Positions 8,274 through 16,161 of a stretch of 64,000 nucleotides of DNA are shown piece by piece; positions within the stretch are counted from its first letter, which is position 1, and each line of letters starts with the position of its first letter. The position numbers and the translations under genes are program-made. The stretch is from Streptomyces malachitofuscus (lineage in GTDB: Bacteria; Actinomycetota; Actinomycetes; Streptomycetales; Streptomycetaceae), in contig NZ_BMUF01000011.1 in NCBI RefSeq assembly GCF_014650055.1, positions 186,001 through 250,000 on the forward strand, read 5' to 3'. The notes below the pieces were generated by a model, which made no database searches, was not told where the DNA came from, and saw only the letters and a program-made list of their open reading frames with translations.

Positions 8274-9284
8274 TCAGCGTCGTTCGGGCTTCGCGCTGCG
8301 CGACATCAGCTCCTTGAGGGCGACCACCGGGGGCTTGCCCTCGTGCACGATTCCGACGACCGTCTCGGTGAGCGGCATGTCCACGCCGTGCCTGCGGGCG
8401 AGGTCCAGCACCGATTCGCAGGACTTGACGCCCTCCGCGGTCTGCTTGGTGACCGCGATGGTCTCCTGCAGGGTCAGGCCCTTGCCGAGGTTGGTGCCGA
8501 AGGTGTGGTTGCGGGAGAGCGGCGAGGAGCAGGTGGCCACCAGGTCGCCCAGGCCCGCGAGTCCGGAGAAGGTCAGCGGGTCGGCGCCGAGCGCGACACC
8601 GAGCCGGGTGGTCTCGGCGAGGCCCCGGGTGATGAGCGAGCCCTTGGTGTTGTCGCCGAGCCCCATGCCGTCCGCGATGCCGACGGCCAGCCCGATCACG
8701 TTCTTCACGGCGCCGCCGAGCTCGCAGCCGATGACGTCGGTATTGGTGTACGGGCGGAAGTACGGGGTGTGGCAGGCGGTCTGGAGCCGCCGGGCGACGT
8801 CCTCGTCGGTGCAGGCGACCACGGAGGCGGCCGGCATGCGGGCGGCGATCTCCCGGGCCAGGTTGGGTCCGGTGACCACGGCGATCCGTTCGCGGCCGAC
8901 CTTGGCGACGTCGTCGATCACCTCGCTCATCCGCATCGCGGAGCCGAGTTCGACGCCCTTCATCAGGGACACCAGGACCGTGCGGGGCGCGAGCAGGTCG
9001 GTCCACTCGGCGAGATTGCCGCGCAGCGTCTGGGAGGGGATCGCGAGGACGGTGAAGTCGGCGCCGCGGGCCGCCTCGGCGGCGTCGGAGGTGGCCCGCA
9101 GATTCTCGGGGAGTTCGACGCCGGGCAGGTAGTCGGGGTTGGTGCGGGTGGAGTTGACGGCTTCGGCGAGTTCGGGGCGCCGCCCCCACAGCACGACGTC
9201 GCAGCCCGCGTCGGCGAGGACCATGCCGAAGGCCGTCCCCCACGATCCGGTGCCGAAGACGGCCGCCTTGACCGGCTTGCTCAC
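8274..9284 (-). CDS. gpsA: Glycerol-3-phosphate dehydrogenase [NAD(P)+]
   Basis: GpsA reduces dihydroxyacetone phosphate to sn-glycerol 3-phosphate for phospholipid synthesis. The 336-residue protein has the Rossmann motif VFGTGSWGTAFG at residues 9-20, KGVELGSAMRMSEV, VVTGPNLAREIA, the catalytic lysine region GCELGGAVKNVIGLAVGI, and LAGLGDLVATCSS. The GTG start at 9284 overlaps the stop of the upstream acyltransferase gene by four bases (GTGA). That coupling fits the pathway, since the acyltransferase uses the GpsA product or its acylated form. Confidence 0.96.
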   Translation of the reverse strand: MSKPVKAAVFGTGSWGTAFGMVLADAGCDVVLWGRRPELAEAVNSTRTNPDYLPGVELPENLRATSDAAEAARGADFTVLAIPSQTLRGNLAEWTDLLAPRTVLVSLMKGVELGSAMRMSEVIDDVAKVGRERIAVVTGPNLAREIAARMPAASVVACTDEDVARRLQTACHTPYFRPYTNTDVIGCELGGAVKNVIGLAVGIADGMGLGDNTKGSLITRGLAETTRLGVALGADPLTFSGLAGLGDLVATCSSPLSRNHTFGTNLGKGLTLQETIAVTKQTAEGVKSCESVLDLARRHGVDMPLTETVVGIVHEGKPPVVALKELMSRSAKPERR

Positions 9285-10084
9285 GTGCCCAGCCCCTCTT
9301 CCCGTGCGGTGGGCCTGCCGCCCCGTGTCCGGTCCTGCCGGCGCTGCCTCTGCGTATGTGTCCTGTGGCGCTGTTCGATCCGCTCCCGGCGCGGGTCGTA
9401 GGGCGTCTCGGGGGCCTTCTCGCCGCGGATCCGCTCGAGCTGGGCGGTGATCGCCGCCATGATGGCCTCGGTCGCCTCCTTGAGCAGTTCCGGGGTCATC
9501 TCCCGGTCGTAGAAGCGGTCGAGGTCCACCGGCGGCCCGGCCAGCACCCGGCTGGTCTTGCGCGGCAGCAGGCTGGGCTTCTTCGCGTACGGCGGCAGGA
9601 GCTCGTTGGCACCCCACTGGGCCACCGGGATCACGGGACACTTGGTCTCCAGCGCGACGCGGGCGGCACCGGTCTTGCCGGTCATGGGCCAGCCGTCCGG
9701 GTCGCGGGTGAGGGTGCCCTCGGGGTAGAAGGCGACGCATTCGCCGCGCTCGACGGCATCGATCGCGGCGCGGAAGGCGCTGAGAGCGTCGGTGCTCTCG
9801 CGGTAGACGGGGATCTGTCCGGTGCCGCGCATCGCGGCGCCGACGAATCCCTTGTTGAAAAGCCCGCTCTTCGCCAGGAATCGCGGAACACGTCCGGTGT
9901 TGTACTGAAAGTGCGCGTAGGCGAAGGGATCGATGTGCGAATTGTGGTTCACCGCGGTGATAAATCCACCCTCGGCCGGAATGTTCTCCATTCCGCGCCA
10001 GTCCCGCTTGAGCAGAACCACCAGCGGCGGTTTGCAGAGAACCGCGGCGAAGCGGTACCAGAAGCCGATTCTGCGGCGCGGCAC
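9281..10084 (-). CDS. PlsC-family 1-acyl-glycerol-3-phosphate acyltransferase
   Basis: The 267-residue protein has the acyltransferase block I NHNSHIDPFAYA (NHxxxxD), block II near FLAKSGLFNKGFVGAAMRGTGQIPVYRES, block III FYPEGTLTRD, and block IV VIPVAQWGAN. It should transfer an acyl chain to lysophosphatidic acid at the inner membrane face. The C-terminal 35 residues are strongly basic. The GTG at 10084 (VPRRRIGFWYRF) has AGGAAGG seven bases upstream. It is coupled to gpsA by a four-base overlap and divergent from cofC. Confidence 0.9.
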   Translation of the reverse strand: MPRRRIGFWYRFAAVLCKPPLVVLLKRDWRGMENIPAEGGFITAVNHNSHIDPFAYAHFQYNTGRVPRFLAKSGLFNKGFVGAAMRGTGQIPVYRESTDALSAFRAAIDAVERGECVAFYPEGTLTRDPDGWPMTGKTGAARVALETKCPVIPVAQWGANELLPPYAKKPSLLPRKTSRVLAGPPVDLDRFYDREMTPELLKEATEAIMAAITAQLERIRGEKAPETPYDPRRERIEQRHRTHTQRQRRQDRTRGGRPTAREEGLGT

Positions 10085-10302
10085 AAGTACACCTTCCTCT
10101 TCCGAAAGACAGGCCCGGGCCCGGACCCGGAGGCCAGGCGGGCCGCACAAGTGTCGCCCCGGGCCGCCGGTCTGTCGAGAACACCGTACGCCCGCCCGTC
10201 TCCCGCCACCGCCCTCCAAGGAGCTTCGCCCCCTCCCCCGGCTCCCGCCCCGCCCGGTGCCCCGGGGGACAATGGCCGCGACAAGAGAGGGACGCAACAC
10301 TC

Positions 10303-10941
10303 GTGCAGTGGACCTTGGTGGTACCCCTGAAGCCGCTGGCCGAGGCCAAGAGCAGGCTGTCGGACACGGCCGGTGACGGCCTGCGGCCGGGTCTCGCGCT
10401 CGCATTCGCGCAGGACACGGTGGCCGCCGCGCTGGAATGCCCGGCGGTACGGGATGTGGTGGTCGTCACGAATGACGCCCTGGCAGCCCGTGAGCTGGCG
10501 GCGCTGGGCGCGGGAATCGTCCCCGACCTGCCGCGCGGGGGTCTGAACGCGGCGCTCACGCATGCCGCTGCGACGGTGGGCTCCGCGCGGCGCGCGGCTT
10601 CCGTGGCGGCCCTCAACGCGGATCTGCCGGCCCTGCGCCCGGCGGAACTCGCCCACGTTCTCGAGACCGCGGCCGAATTCCCGCGCGCTTTCCTCGCCGA
10701 TGCGGCCGCGGTCGGTACGACATTGCTGGCGGCGAGCCAGGGCCGGGAATTGCGTCCCTTCTTCGGACCCGCCTCCCGGCTCCGGCACCGGGCGTCCGGC
10801 GCGGTGGAACTCGGCCTGGACGCGGTGGATTCCGTACGGCAGGACGTGGACACCGGGGAGGACCTGCGGGCGGCGCTGGCGCTGGGGGTCGGCCCCCGCA
10901 CGGCCGCGGTCGCCGCGCGGTTGCTGATACCGGAGCAGTAG
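10303..10941 (+). CDS. cofC: Phosphoenolpyruvate/2-phospholactate guanylyltransferase (F420 synthesis)
   Basis: CofC/FbiD activates phosphoenolpyruvate (or 2-phospholactate) with GTP for coenzyme F420 synthesis. The 212-residue protein begins MQWTLVVPLKPLAEAKSRLS, the nucleotide-binding start of this family, and has VVVVTND, GLNAALTHA, ALNADLPALRP, FLADAAAVGTTLLAA, and the C-terminal VDTGEDLRAALALGVGPRT. The GTG at 10303 is the start. It stands alone from other F420 genes and is followed nine bases later by a 67-residue protein, probably in the same transcript. Confidence 0.92.
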   Translation: MQWTLVVPLKPLAEAKSRLSDTAGDGLRPGLALAFAQDTVAAALECPAVRDVVVVTNDALAARELAALGAGIVPDLPRGGLNAALTHAAATVGSARRAASVAALNADLPALRPAELAHVLETAAEFPRAFLADAAAVGTTLLAASQGRELRPFFGPASRLRHRASGAVELGLDAVDSVRQDVDTGEDLRAALALGVGPRTAAVAARLLIPEQ

Positions 10942-10950
10942 GCTGCCGAC

Positions 10951-11154
10951 ATGCAGGCCACCGCATACACCTACGACGCCGACAGCCGCAGCGGTCAGGT
11001 GCTTCTGGACGACGGCACCCCGGTGCCCTTCGACGCCCCGGCGTTCGACGCGGGGGGCCTGAGGCTGCTGCGTCCGGGACAGCGGGTGCGCATCGAGACC
11101 GAGGGCGAGGGCGAGGCCCGGAGGGTCACGCTGGTGACGCTCCAGACGTTCTGA
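10951..11154 (+). CDS. Small cold-shock-like/OB-type conserved protein
   Basis: The 67-residue protein (MQATAYTYDADSRSGQVLLD...LLRPGQRVRIETEGEGEARR) looks like a minimal beta-barrel resembling the cold-shock fold: two N-terminal strands around a DDGTPVPFDAPAF segment and a GQRVRIE strand. The RNP motifs of true CspA proteins are not evident, so nucleic-acid binding is uncertain. It starts nine bases after cofC and is followed by a hairpin terminator, implying a cofC-linked transcript. The family is, to my recollection, conserved in actinobacteria without a known role. Confidence 0.8.
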   Translation: MQATAYTYDADSRSGQVLLDDGTPVPFDAPAFDAGGLRLLRPGQRVRIETEGEGEARRVTLVTLQTF

Positions 11155-11188
11155 CCGCACCGGCCGCCGGCTCTCCCGGACACACCGC

Positions 11189-11216
11189 GGGCCGGGCTCC
11201 TGGAGGAGTCCGGCCC
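11189..11216. terminator. Hairpin terminator between convergent genes
   Basis: GGGCCGGGCTCC (11189-11200) pairs with GGAGTCCGGCCC (11205-11216) with one G-T pair and a TGGA loop. It follows the 67-residue gene and precedes the end of hupS, so it can serve both. Confidence 0.82.
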
Positions 11217-11256
11217 GGCGCGTGAGAACCGCTTGCCCAAGGGGCGGGGGCGTCCG

Positions 11257-11895
11257 CTACTTCTTGCGGGCGGTGGTCTTCTTGGCGGTGGTCTTGCGCG
11301 CGGTCGACTTCTTGGCGGGGGCCTTCTTGGCCGTCGCCTTCTTCGCGGGGGCCTTCTTGGCGGTCGTCTTCTTCGCGGCGGTGGTCTTCGCCGTCGCCGC
11401 GGTCTTGGCGGGCGCCTTCTTGGCCGTGGTCTTCTTGGCGGCCGTCTTGGTGGTGGCCTTCTTCGCGGTGGTCTTCTTGGCGGCAGCCTTCTTCGCGGTG
11501 GCGGCCTTCTTCGCCGTGGTCTTCTTCGCGGCGGCCTTCTTCACCGTCGCCGAGGCACCGCCGGTGAGGCTGCCCTTGGGCGCCTTCTTGACCGAGACCT
11601 CACCACCGCGCGGCAGCTTCTTCGAACCGCTCACCAGGTCCTTGAAGCCCTGACCCGCGCGGAAGCGCGGAACGGAGGTCTTCTTGACCCGAACCCGCTC
11701 GCCCGTCTGGGGGTTGCGGGCGTAGCGGGCGGGGCGGTCGACCTTCTCGAACGAACCGAAGCCGGTGACCGAGACCCGCTCACCCGCCACGACCGCGCGG
11801 ACGATGGCGTCCAGTACGTGGTCGACGGCGTCGGCGGCCTGCTGGCGGCCGCCCACCTTGTCGGCAATCGCTTCTACGAGCTGCGCCTTGTTCAC
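11257..11895 (-). CDS. hupS: HU-family nucleoid protein with lysine-rich tail
   Basis: The 212-residue protein has a full HU domain at residues 1-95 (MNKAQLVEAIADKVG, VTGFGSFEKVDRPARYARNP, the DNA-intercalating RNP region). A tail of about 115 residues follows, made of AAKKTTAKKAPAK-type repeats resembling histone H1. This is the HupS architecture of Streptomyces, a nucleoid compaction protein important in sporulation. The tail repeats make this stretch highly repetitive at DNA level (about 11260-11550). The gene is monocistronic. The upstream gap to 12031 is relatively AT-rich (TATATA near 11950). Confidence 0.97.
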   Translation of the reverse strand: MNKAQLVEAIADKVGGRQQAADAVDHVLDAIVRAVVAGERVSVTGFGSFEKVDRPARYARNPQTGERVRVKKTSVPRFRAGQGFKDLVSGSKKLPRGGEVSVKKAPKGSLTGGASATVKKAAAKKTTAKKAATAKKAAAKKTTAKKATTKTAAKKTTAKKAPAKTAATAKTTAAKKTTAKKAPAKKATAKKAPAKKSTARKTTAKKTTARKK

Positions 11896-12031
11896 GTCTT
11901 CCCCTTCGGAGACATCGCCAGAACGAATGTGTTCAAGCTTTTTCGCACGTTAGGCAGATATATACCGCAAATCAAACACGAAACGGGCTAATCACCCTTG
12001 TGCCGCAACGAACTCGACTGTCTTGACTGGT

Positions 12032-12262
12032 TCAGCGTTCCTCTTCGGGGAATCGACCCGCGTCGAGGTCCGTGTTGAACCGCTCCAGACGCCTTGCCGC
12101 ACCGGCGAGATCGTGCTTGGCCGCGGCCGTAATGACCAGCAGCTTCCGGGTCAGCGCCATCCGTACGCCCTCCGGGACTTGCAGTGCGCGCACTCTTGCA
12201 TGCGCTTCCTTGAGCCGGCCCGCGACCACCGCATAGAGCTCGAGTTGGCCGTCGCGTTCCAT
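12032..12262 (-). CDS. Small conserved hypothetical protein, possibly leaderless
   Basis: The 76-residue, mostly helical, charged protein (MERDGQLELYAVVAGRLKEA...FNTDLDAGRFPEEER) has no motif I recognise. The ATG at 12262 lacks a Shine-Dalgarno sequence. A promoter-like pair, GCGACA then CAATCT with a 17-base spacer, places the predicted transcription start at or within a base or two of the ATG, so it may be translated as a leaderless mRNA. It lies between hupS and leuD, in the same direction as both. Confidence 0.75.
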   Translation of the reverse strand: MERDGQLELYAVVAGRLKEAHARVRALQVPEGVRMALTRKLLVITAAAKHDLAGAARRLERFNTDLDAGRFPEEER

Positions 12263-12266
12263 GCAC

Positions 12267-12295
12267 AGATTGTGCCATCTGGGGCGAGTTGTCGC
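12267..12295 (-). promoter_or_regulatory. Candidate leaderless promoter
   Basis: Read on the minus strand, GCGACA (12295-12290) and CAATCT (12272-12267) are separated by 17 bases. The ATG of the 76-residue gene begins five bases after the -10 hexamer. Confidence 0.45.
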
Positions 12296-12447
12296 CTGCC
12301 CAGGGGGCAACTGCCGCCTCGGACGGCCGTCCGTGCTCACGCGGGGATCACGCGCACGTGACACGTGTACCCCGGCAACCACCTTCTTAACGTGGCAAGT
12401 TGAGAACCCTCAAGACGGCGCGCGGGGCCGAACGGGTGCAGACACGG

Positions 12448-12480
12448 CCGTACCCCCGATCGGGCCGATCGGGGGTACGG
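12448..12480. terminator. Terminator of leuCD, 16-bp palindromic stem
   Basis: CCGTACCCCCGATCGG (12448-12463) and CCGATCGGGGGTACGG (12465-12480) are perfect reverse complements around a single G. It lies 60 bases past the leuD stop. The rest of the 12296-12539 gap shows nothing coding. Confidence 0.85.
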
Positions 12481-12539
12481 GAGGGGTGACGCGGTGGCCG
12501 AAAGTCGACCTCTCGCGAGGACTTCGGCCGGGGTGCGGA

Positions 12540-13133
12540 TCAGGCCGTGAGCGTCCTCGGCTTGAACGACGGGCGCTTCGCCTCGTACGCGGCGATGTCC
12601 GCCTCGTTCTGCAGCGTGATGGAGATGTCGTCGAGCCCGTTCAGCAGCCGCCAGCGGGAGTTCTCGTCGAGCTCGAAGGAGGCGGTGACACCCTGGGCGC
12701 GCACCTCGCGGGCCTCCAGGTCGACGGTGATCTCGGCGGTGGGGTCGGCTTCGGTGAGCTCCCACAGCGCGTCGACGATCTTCTGGTCGAGGACCACGGT
12801 CAGCAGCCCGTTCTTCAGCGAGTTGCCGCGGAAGATGTCGGCGAAGCGGGAGGAGATCACGGCCTTGAAGCCGTAGTTCTGCAGCGCCCAGACGGCGTGC
12901 TCACGGGAGGAGCCGGTGCCGAAGTCGGGGCCGGCGACCAGCACCGTGGCGCCCTCGCGCTCGGGCCGGTTGAGCACGAACTCCGGGTCCTTGCGCCAGG
13001 CCTCGAACAGCCCGTCCTCGAACCCGTCCCGGGTCACCTTCTTGAGCCAGTGGGCGGGGATGATCTGGTCGGTGTCGACGTTGCTGCGGCGCAGCGGGAC
13101 GGCCCGGCCGGTGTGGGTGGTGAATGCTTCCAT
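12540..13133 (-). CDS. leuD: 3-isopropylmalate dehydratase small subunit
   Basis: LeuD is the swivel-domain partner of LeuC; together they isomerise 2-isopropylmalate to 3-isopropylmalate in leucine synthesis. The 197-residue protein shows RSNVDTDQIIPAHWLKKV, LVAGPDFGTGSSREHAVWAL (the substrate-recognition loop) and SRFADIFRGNSLKNGLL, which is full length for the family. It starts six bases after the leuC stop, so the two are translated from one message. A strong terminator follows. Confidence 0.97.
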   Translation of the reverse strand: MEAFTTHTGRAVPLRRSNVDTDQIIPAHWLKKVTRDGFEDGLFEAWRKDPEFVLNRPEREGATVLVAGPDFGTGSSREHAVWALQNYGFKAVISSRFADIFRGNSLKNGLLTVVLDQKIVDALWELTEADPTAEITVDLEAREVRAQGVTASFELDENSRWRLLNGLDDISITLQNEADIAAYEAKRPSFKPRTLTA

Positions 13134-13139
13134 GACTGA

Positions 13140-14570
13140 TCAGACTCCAGCGGGCGTACGGGCGTCGGCGGCGGCGAGGTCGGCCGGGGAGGCCAGGTGG
13201 CCGAGGACCGCGGTGGCGGCGGCGACCTGCGGGGACACCAGGTGGGTACGGCCGCCCTTGCCCTGCCGCCCCTCGAAGTTGCGGTTGGAGGTGGAGGCGG
13301 AGCGCTCACCGGGGGCGAGCTGGTCGGGGTTCATGCCCAGGCACATCGAACAGCCCGCGTGCCGCCACTCGGCGCCGGCCTCCTTGAAGACCACGTCCAG
13401 GCCCTCGGAGACGGCCTGCAGCCCGACCCGGGCGGAGCCGGGGACGACCAGCATCCGTACGCCGTCGGCGACTTTGCGGCCCTTGACGATGTCCGCCGCG
13501 GCGCGCAGGTCCTCGATGCGGCCGTTGGTGCAGGAACCCACGAAGACGGTGTCGACGGTGATGGAGCCCAGCGCCTGGCCGGCCTCCAACCCCATGTACT
13601 CCAGGGCCTTTTCGGCGGCGAGCCGCTCCGAGGCGTCCTCGTACGAAGCCGGGTCGGGGACGGACGCCGAAAGCGGAGCGCCCTGGCCGGGGTTGGTGCC
13701 CCAGGTGACGAACGGCGACAGCTCGGAGGCCTCGATGACGACCTCGGCGTCGAACTCGGCGTCCTCGTCGGACTTCAGCGTCTTCCAGTAGGCGACTGCC
13801 GCGTCCCAGTCCTCGCCCTCGGGAGCGTGCGGACGGCCTTGCAGGTAGGCGAAGGTCGTCTCGTCGGGGGCGATCATGCCCGCGCGGGCGCCGGCCTCGA
13901 TCGACATGTTGCAGATGGTCATCCGGGCCTCCATCGAGAGCTTCTCGATGGCCTCGCCGCGGTACTCCAGGACGTAGCCCTGGCCGCCGCCGGTGCCGAT
14001 CTTCGCGATGATCGCCAGGATCAGGTCCTTGGCCGTGACGCCGTCGGGCAGTTCGCCGTTGACCGTGATCGCCATGGTCTTGGGGCGGGCCATCGGCAGC
14101 GTCTGGGTGGCCAGGACGTGCTCGACCTGGGAGGTGCCGATGCCGAACGCGAGTCCGCCGAAGGCGCCGTGCGTGGAGGTGTGCGAGTCACCGCAGACGA
14201 CGGTCATGCCCGGCTGGGTCAGACCCAGCTGCGGGCCGACGACGTGGACGACGCCCTGCTCGACGTCGCCCAGCGGGTGCAGCCGGACGCCGAACTCCGC
14301 GCAGTTCTTGCGCAGGGTCTCCAGCTGGACCCGGGAGACCGGGTCGGCGATCGGCTTGTCGATGTCGAGGGTGGGGGTGTTGTGGTCCTCGGTGGCGATG
14401 GTGAGGTCGAGGCGGCGCACCCGGCGGCCGTTCTTGCGGAGGCCGTCGAAGGCCTGCGGGCTGGTCACCTCGTGCAGCAGGTGCAGATCGATGAAGAGGA
14501 GGTCGGGCTCGCCCTCGGCGCGCCGGACGACGTGGTCGTCCCAGACCTTCTCCGCGAGTGTCCTACCCAT
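13140..14570 (-). CDS. leuC: 3-isopropylmalate dehydratase large subunit
   Basis: The 476-residue aconitase-family protein carries the [4Fe-4S] cluster. Cluster cysteines are visible in VFVGSCTNGR and in HAGCSMCLGMNPD; the active-site segments DSHTSTHGAFGGLAFGIGTS and SNRNFEGRQGKGGRTHL are intact. The ATG at 14570 begins MGRTLAEKVWDDHVV. leuC leads a leuCD operon divergent from ndgR. The shared 195-base gap contains a palindrome likely bound by NdgR. Confidence 0.97.
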   Translation of the reverse strand: MGRTLAEKVWDDHVVRRAEGEPDLLFIDLHLLHEVTSPQAFDGLRKNGRRVRRLDLTIATEDHNTPTLDIDKPIADPVSRVQLETLRKNCAEFGVRLHPLGDVEQGVVHVVGPQLGLTQPGMTVVCGDSHTSTHGAFGGLAFGIGTSQVEHVLATQTLPMARPKTMAITVNGELPDGVTAKDLILAIIAKIGTGGGQGYVLEYRGEAIEKLSMEARMTICNMSIEAGARAGMIAPDETTFAYLQGRPHAPEGEDWDAAVAYWKTLKSDEDAEFDAEVVIEASELSPFVTWGTNPGQGAPLSASVPDPASYEDASERLAAEKALEYMGLEAGQALGSITVDTVFVGSCTNGRIEDLRAAADIVKGRKVADGVRMLVVPGSARVGLQAVSEGLDVVFKEAGAEWRHAGCSMCLGMNPDQLAPGERSASTSNRNFEGRQGKGGRTHLVSPQVAAATAVLGHLASPADLAAADARTPAGV

Positions 14571-14729
14571 CGCTTTCCCTCCGGCCGGCAAGTGGTGCGC
14601 CGGCCCAACTAGATCTGTGGGGAGGCGGCGCCCGCACCCCTGATACCGGGCGTCCGCCGCCAGGCCCGGTGGTCCACGGGCCGCGTTGCTTCCGTGCTTC
14701 AAGAGTGGCGGGTTCCACGGAAAATTGAA

Positions 14730-14756
14730 CTTGCGTTTCACAGAGTGAGACGCAAG
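14730..14756. promoter_or_regulatory. Palindromic operator candidate for NdgR
   Basis: CTTGCGTTTCAC (14730-14741) and GTGAGACGCAAG (14745-14756) form an inverted repeat with one mismatch and a three-base centre. It ends nine bases before the ndgR ATG and lies in the leuC-ndgR divergent gap. Known work places NdgR in control of leuCD and itself; that this element is its site is inferred. Confidence 0.65.
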
Positions 14757-14765
14757 TATCGTTGC

Positions 14766-15479
14766 ATGGACAACAGTAGCGGCGTCGGCGTTCTGGACAA
14801 GGCGGCACTCGTCCTGAGCGCTCTGGAGTCCGGCCCGGCAACCCTCGCGGGGTTGGTCGGGGCCACCGGACTGGCACGACCCACGGCCCACCGCCTGGCC
14901 GTGGCGCTGGAACACCACCGCATGGTGGCGCGCGACATGCAGGGCCGTTTCATTCTCGGTCCGCGTCTGGCCGAACTGGCCGCGGCGGCGGGCGAGGACC
15001 GGCTGCTCGCCACGGCGGGCCCGGTGCTGACCCACCTCCGCGACGTGACCGGCGAGAGCGCCCAGCTCTACCGCCGCCAGGGCGACATGCGCATCTGCGT
15101 CGCCGCGGCGGAGCGGCTGTCGGGTCTGCGGGACACGGTGCCGGTGGGCTCCACACTCACGATGAAGGCCGGCTCCTCGGCGCAGATCCTGATGGCCTGG
15201 GAGGAGCCCGAGCGGCTGCACCGCGGCCTGCAGGGCGCCCGCTTCACGGCGACGGCCCTGTCGGGCGTACGGCGCCGGGGCTGGGCCCAGTCGATCGGCG
15301 AGCGCGAGCCGGGCGTGGCGTCCGTCTCGGCGCCGGTGCGCGGCCCCTCCAACCGCGTGGTGGCCGCGGTCTCGGTCTCCGGGCCGATCGAGCGTCTGAC
15401 TCGCCACCCGGGCCGGATGCACGCCCAGGCCGTCATCGACGCCGCCGCACGTCTCTCCGAGGCGCTGCGCCGCTCCTGA
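14766..15479 (+). CDS. ndgR: IclR-family regulator NdgR
   Basis: NdgR is an IclR-family regulator of branched-chain amino-acid and related metabolism in Streptomyces. The 237-residue protein has an N-terminal winged helix (LDKAALVLSALESGPATLAGLVGATGLARPTAHRLAVAL) and a C-terminal effector domain (TVPVGSTLTMKAGSSAQILMAW, GWAQSIGEREPGVASVSAPV). The ATG at 14766 gives MDNSSGVGVLDK; an earlier in-frame start lies inside the operator palindrome and is less likely. It is divergent from leuC, so repression or activation can act on both directions. Confidence 0.94.
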   Translation: MDNSSGVGVLDKAALVLSALESGPATLAGLVGATGLARPTAHRLAVALEHHRMVARDMQGRFILGPRLAELAAAAGEDRLLATAGPVLTHLRDVTGESAQLYRRQGDMRICVAAAERLSGLRDTVPVGSTLTMKAGSSAQILMAWEEPERLHRGLQGARFTATALSGVRRRGWAQSIGEREPGVASVSAPVRGPSNRVVAAVSVSGPIERLTRHPGRMHAQAVIDAAARLSEALRRS

Positions 15480-15539
15480 AAGTCCCCCCGTCCATGGGGA
15501 ACGGGTCCGCCTCAACGCCGCGGCGGACCCTCCCCCGCC

Positions 15540-16073
15540 TCACGCGCCGTCGGCCCCCGCCGACGGCGCTGCCTTTTCCGGCCGGTACGCGAACCTGTCC
15601 TTGGCGCGCCGGCCGCGCTTCTCCAGCGGTACCCGCCCGTGCGCGGCCGCGAGTCCGAACGCCGGCATGTCGGCGTAGATCGACTCGTAGTTGCCCTGCG
15701 GCACCACGTAGGTCTCGTGCCACAGCCCCACGTGTCCGCGCACCTTGCCCTCCCGCTCCTTGCGGTTGATGAACGCCCACGCGCTGTGGTGGACCGTGTC
15801 CGGCGCGTGCGCGTAGGCGTAGAGCTTCTCCTTGGACTCCCAGTACTGGACGACGTAGTACGTCCGCGGCGAGGCCGTGAGCAGGAGGTGCCCGAGGAGC
15901 CCGCGCTCCGGCCGCTTGCCCAGTTCGCGCAGCATGCGGGGCATGGAGACGAGGACGGGAAGCCAGTGGTGCACCGCCCAGAAGCGGTTGATCCGCATGC
16001 CGATCAGCAGGACGACGACGTCCCCCTCGGCCGCCGCGGTCGTGCGCTCGGCGATGGCGAACCTGCGCGACAT
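15540..16073 (-). CDS. DUF4188 family protein (YtpR-type monooxygenase-like)
   Basis: The 177-residue protein (MSRRFAIAERTTAAAEGDVVVLLIGMRINRF...) matches the DUF4188 pattern: LIGMRINRFWAVHHWLPVLVSMPRMLREL, TYYVVQYWESKEKLYAYA, and WHETYVVPQGNYESIYADMPAFGLAAA. The fold resembles ABM/heme-degrading-type dimeric alpha-beta barrels; the substrate is unknown. It is divergent from a MerR-type gene across 88 bases, and a gene pair of this kind is usually regulator and target. Confidence 0.82.
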   Translation of the reverse strand: MSRRFAIAERTTAAAEGDVVVLLIGMRINRFWAVHHWLPVLVSMPRMLRELGKRPERGLLGHLLLTASPRTYYVVQYWESKEKLYAYAHAPDTVHHSAWAFINRKEREGKVRGHVGLWHETYVVPQGNYESIYADMPAFGLAAAHGRVPLEKRGRRAKDRFAYRPEKAAPSAGADGA

Positions 16074-16127
16074 CGGACGTTCCCCCGATCCGTAGGGTGG
16101 GCGGGCGGTGTTCCCTGAGCAACGCTT

Positions 16128-16144
16128 GGATAGTCCCGCTATCC
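16128..16144. promoter_or_regulatory. Candidate MerR operator
   Basis: GGATAG (16128-16133) and CTATCC (16139-16144) form an inverted repeat around TCCCG in the divergent gap, 18 bases before the MerR-gene GTG. The symmetric arrangement between the two promoters fits autoregulation plus control of the DUF4188 gene. Confidence 0.5.
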
Positions 16145-16161
16145 CAGGAAGGGCGCAAGAG

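Noticed and set aside
8274..10970. One 898-codon frame joining gpsA with upstream sequence
   Set aside because: The gpsA start at 9284 is set by the GTGA overlap and by homology; the N-terminal 562 codons are out-of-frame reading of other genes.
11260..11550. CRISPR-like repeat array
   Set aside because: The repeats are codons for the Ala-Lys-Lys tail of HupS, without regular spacers.
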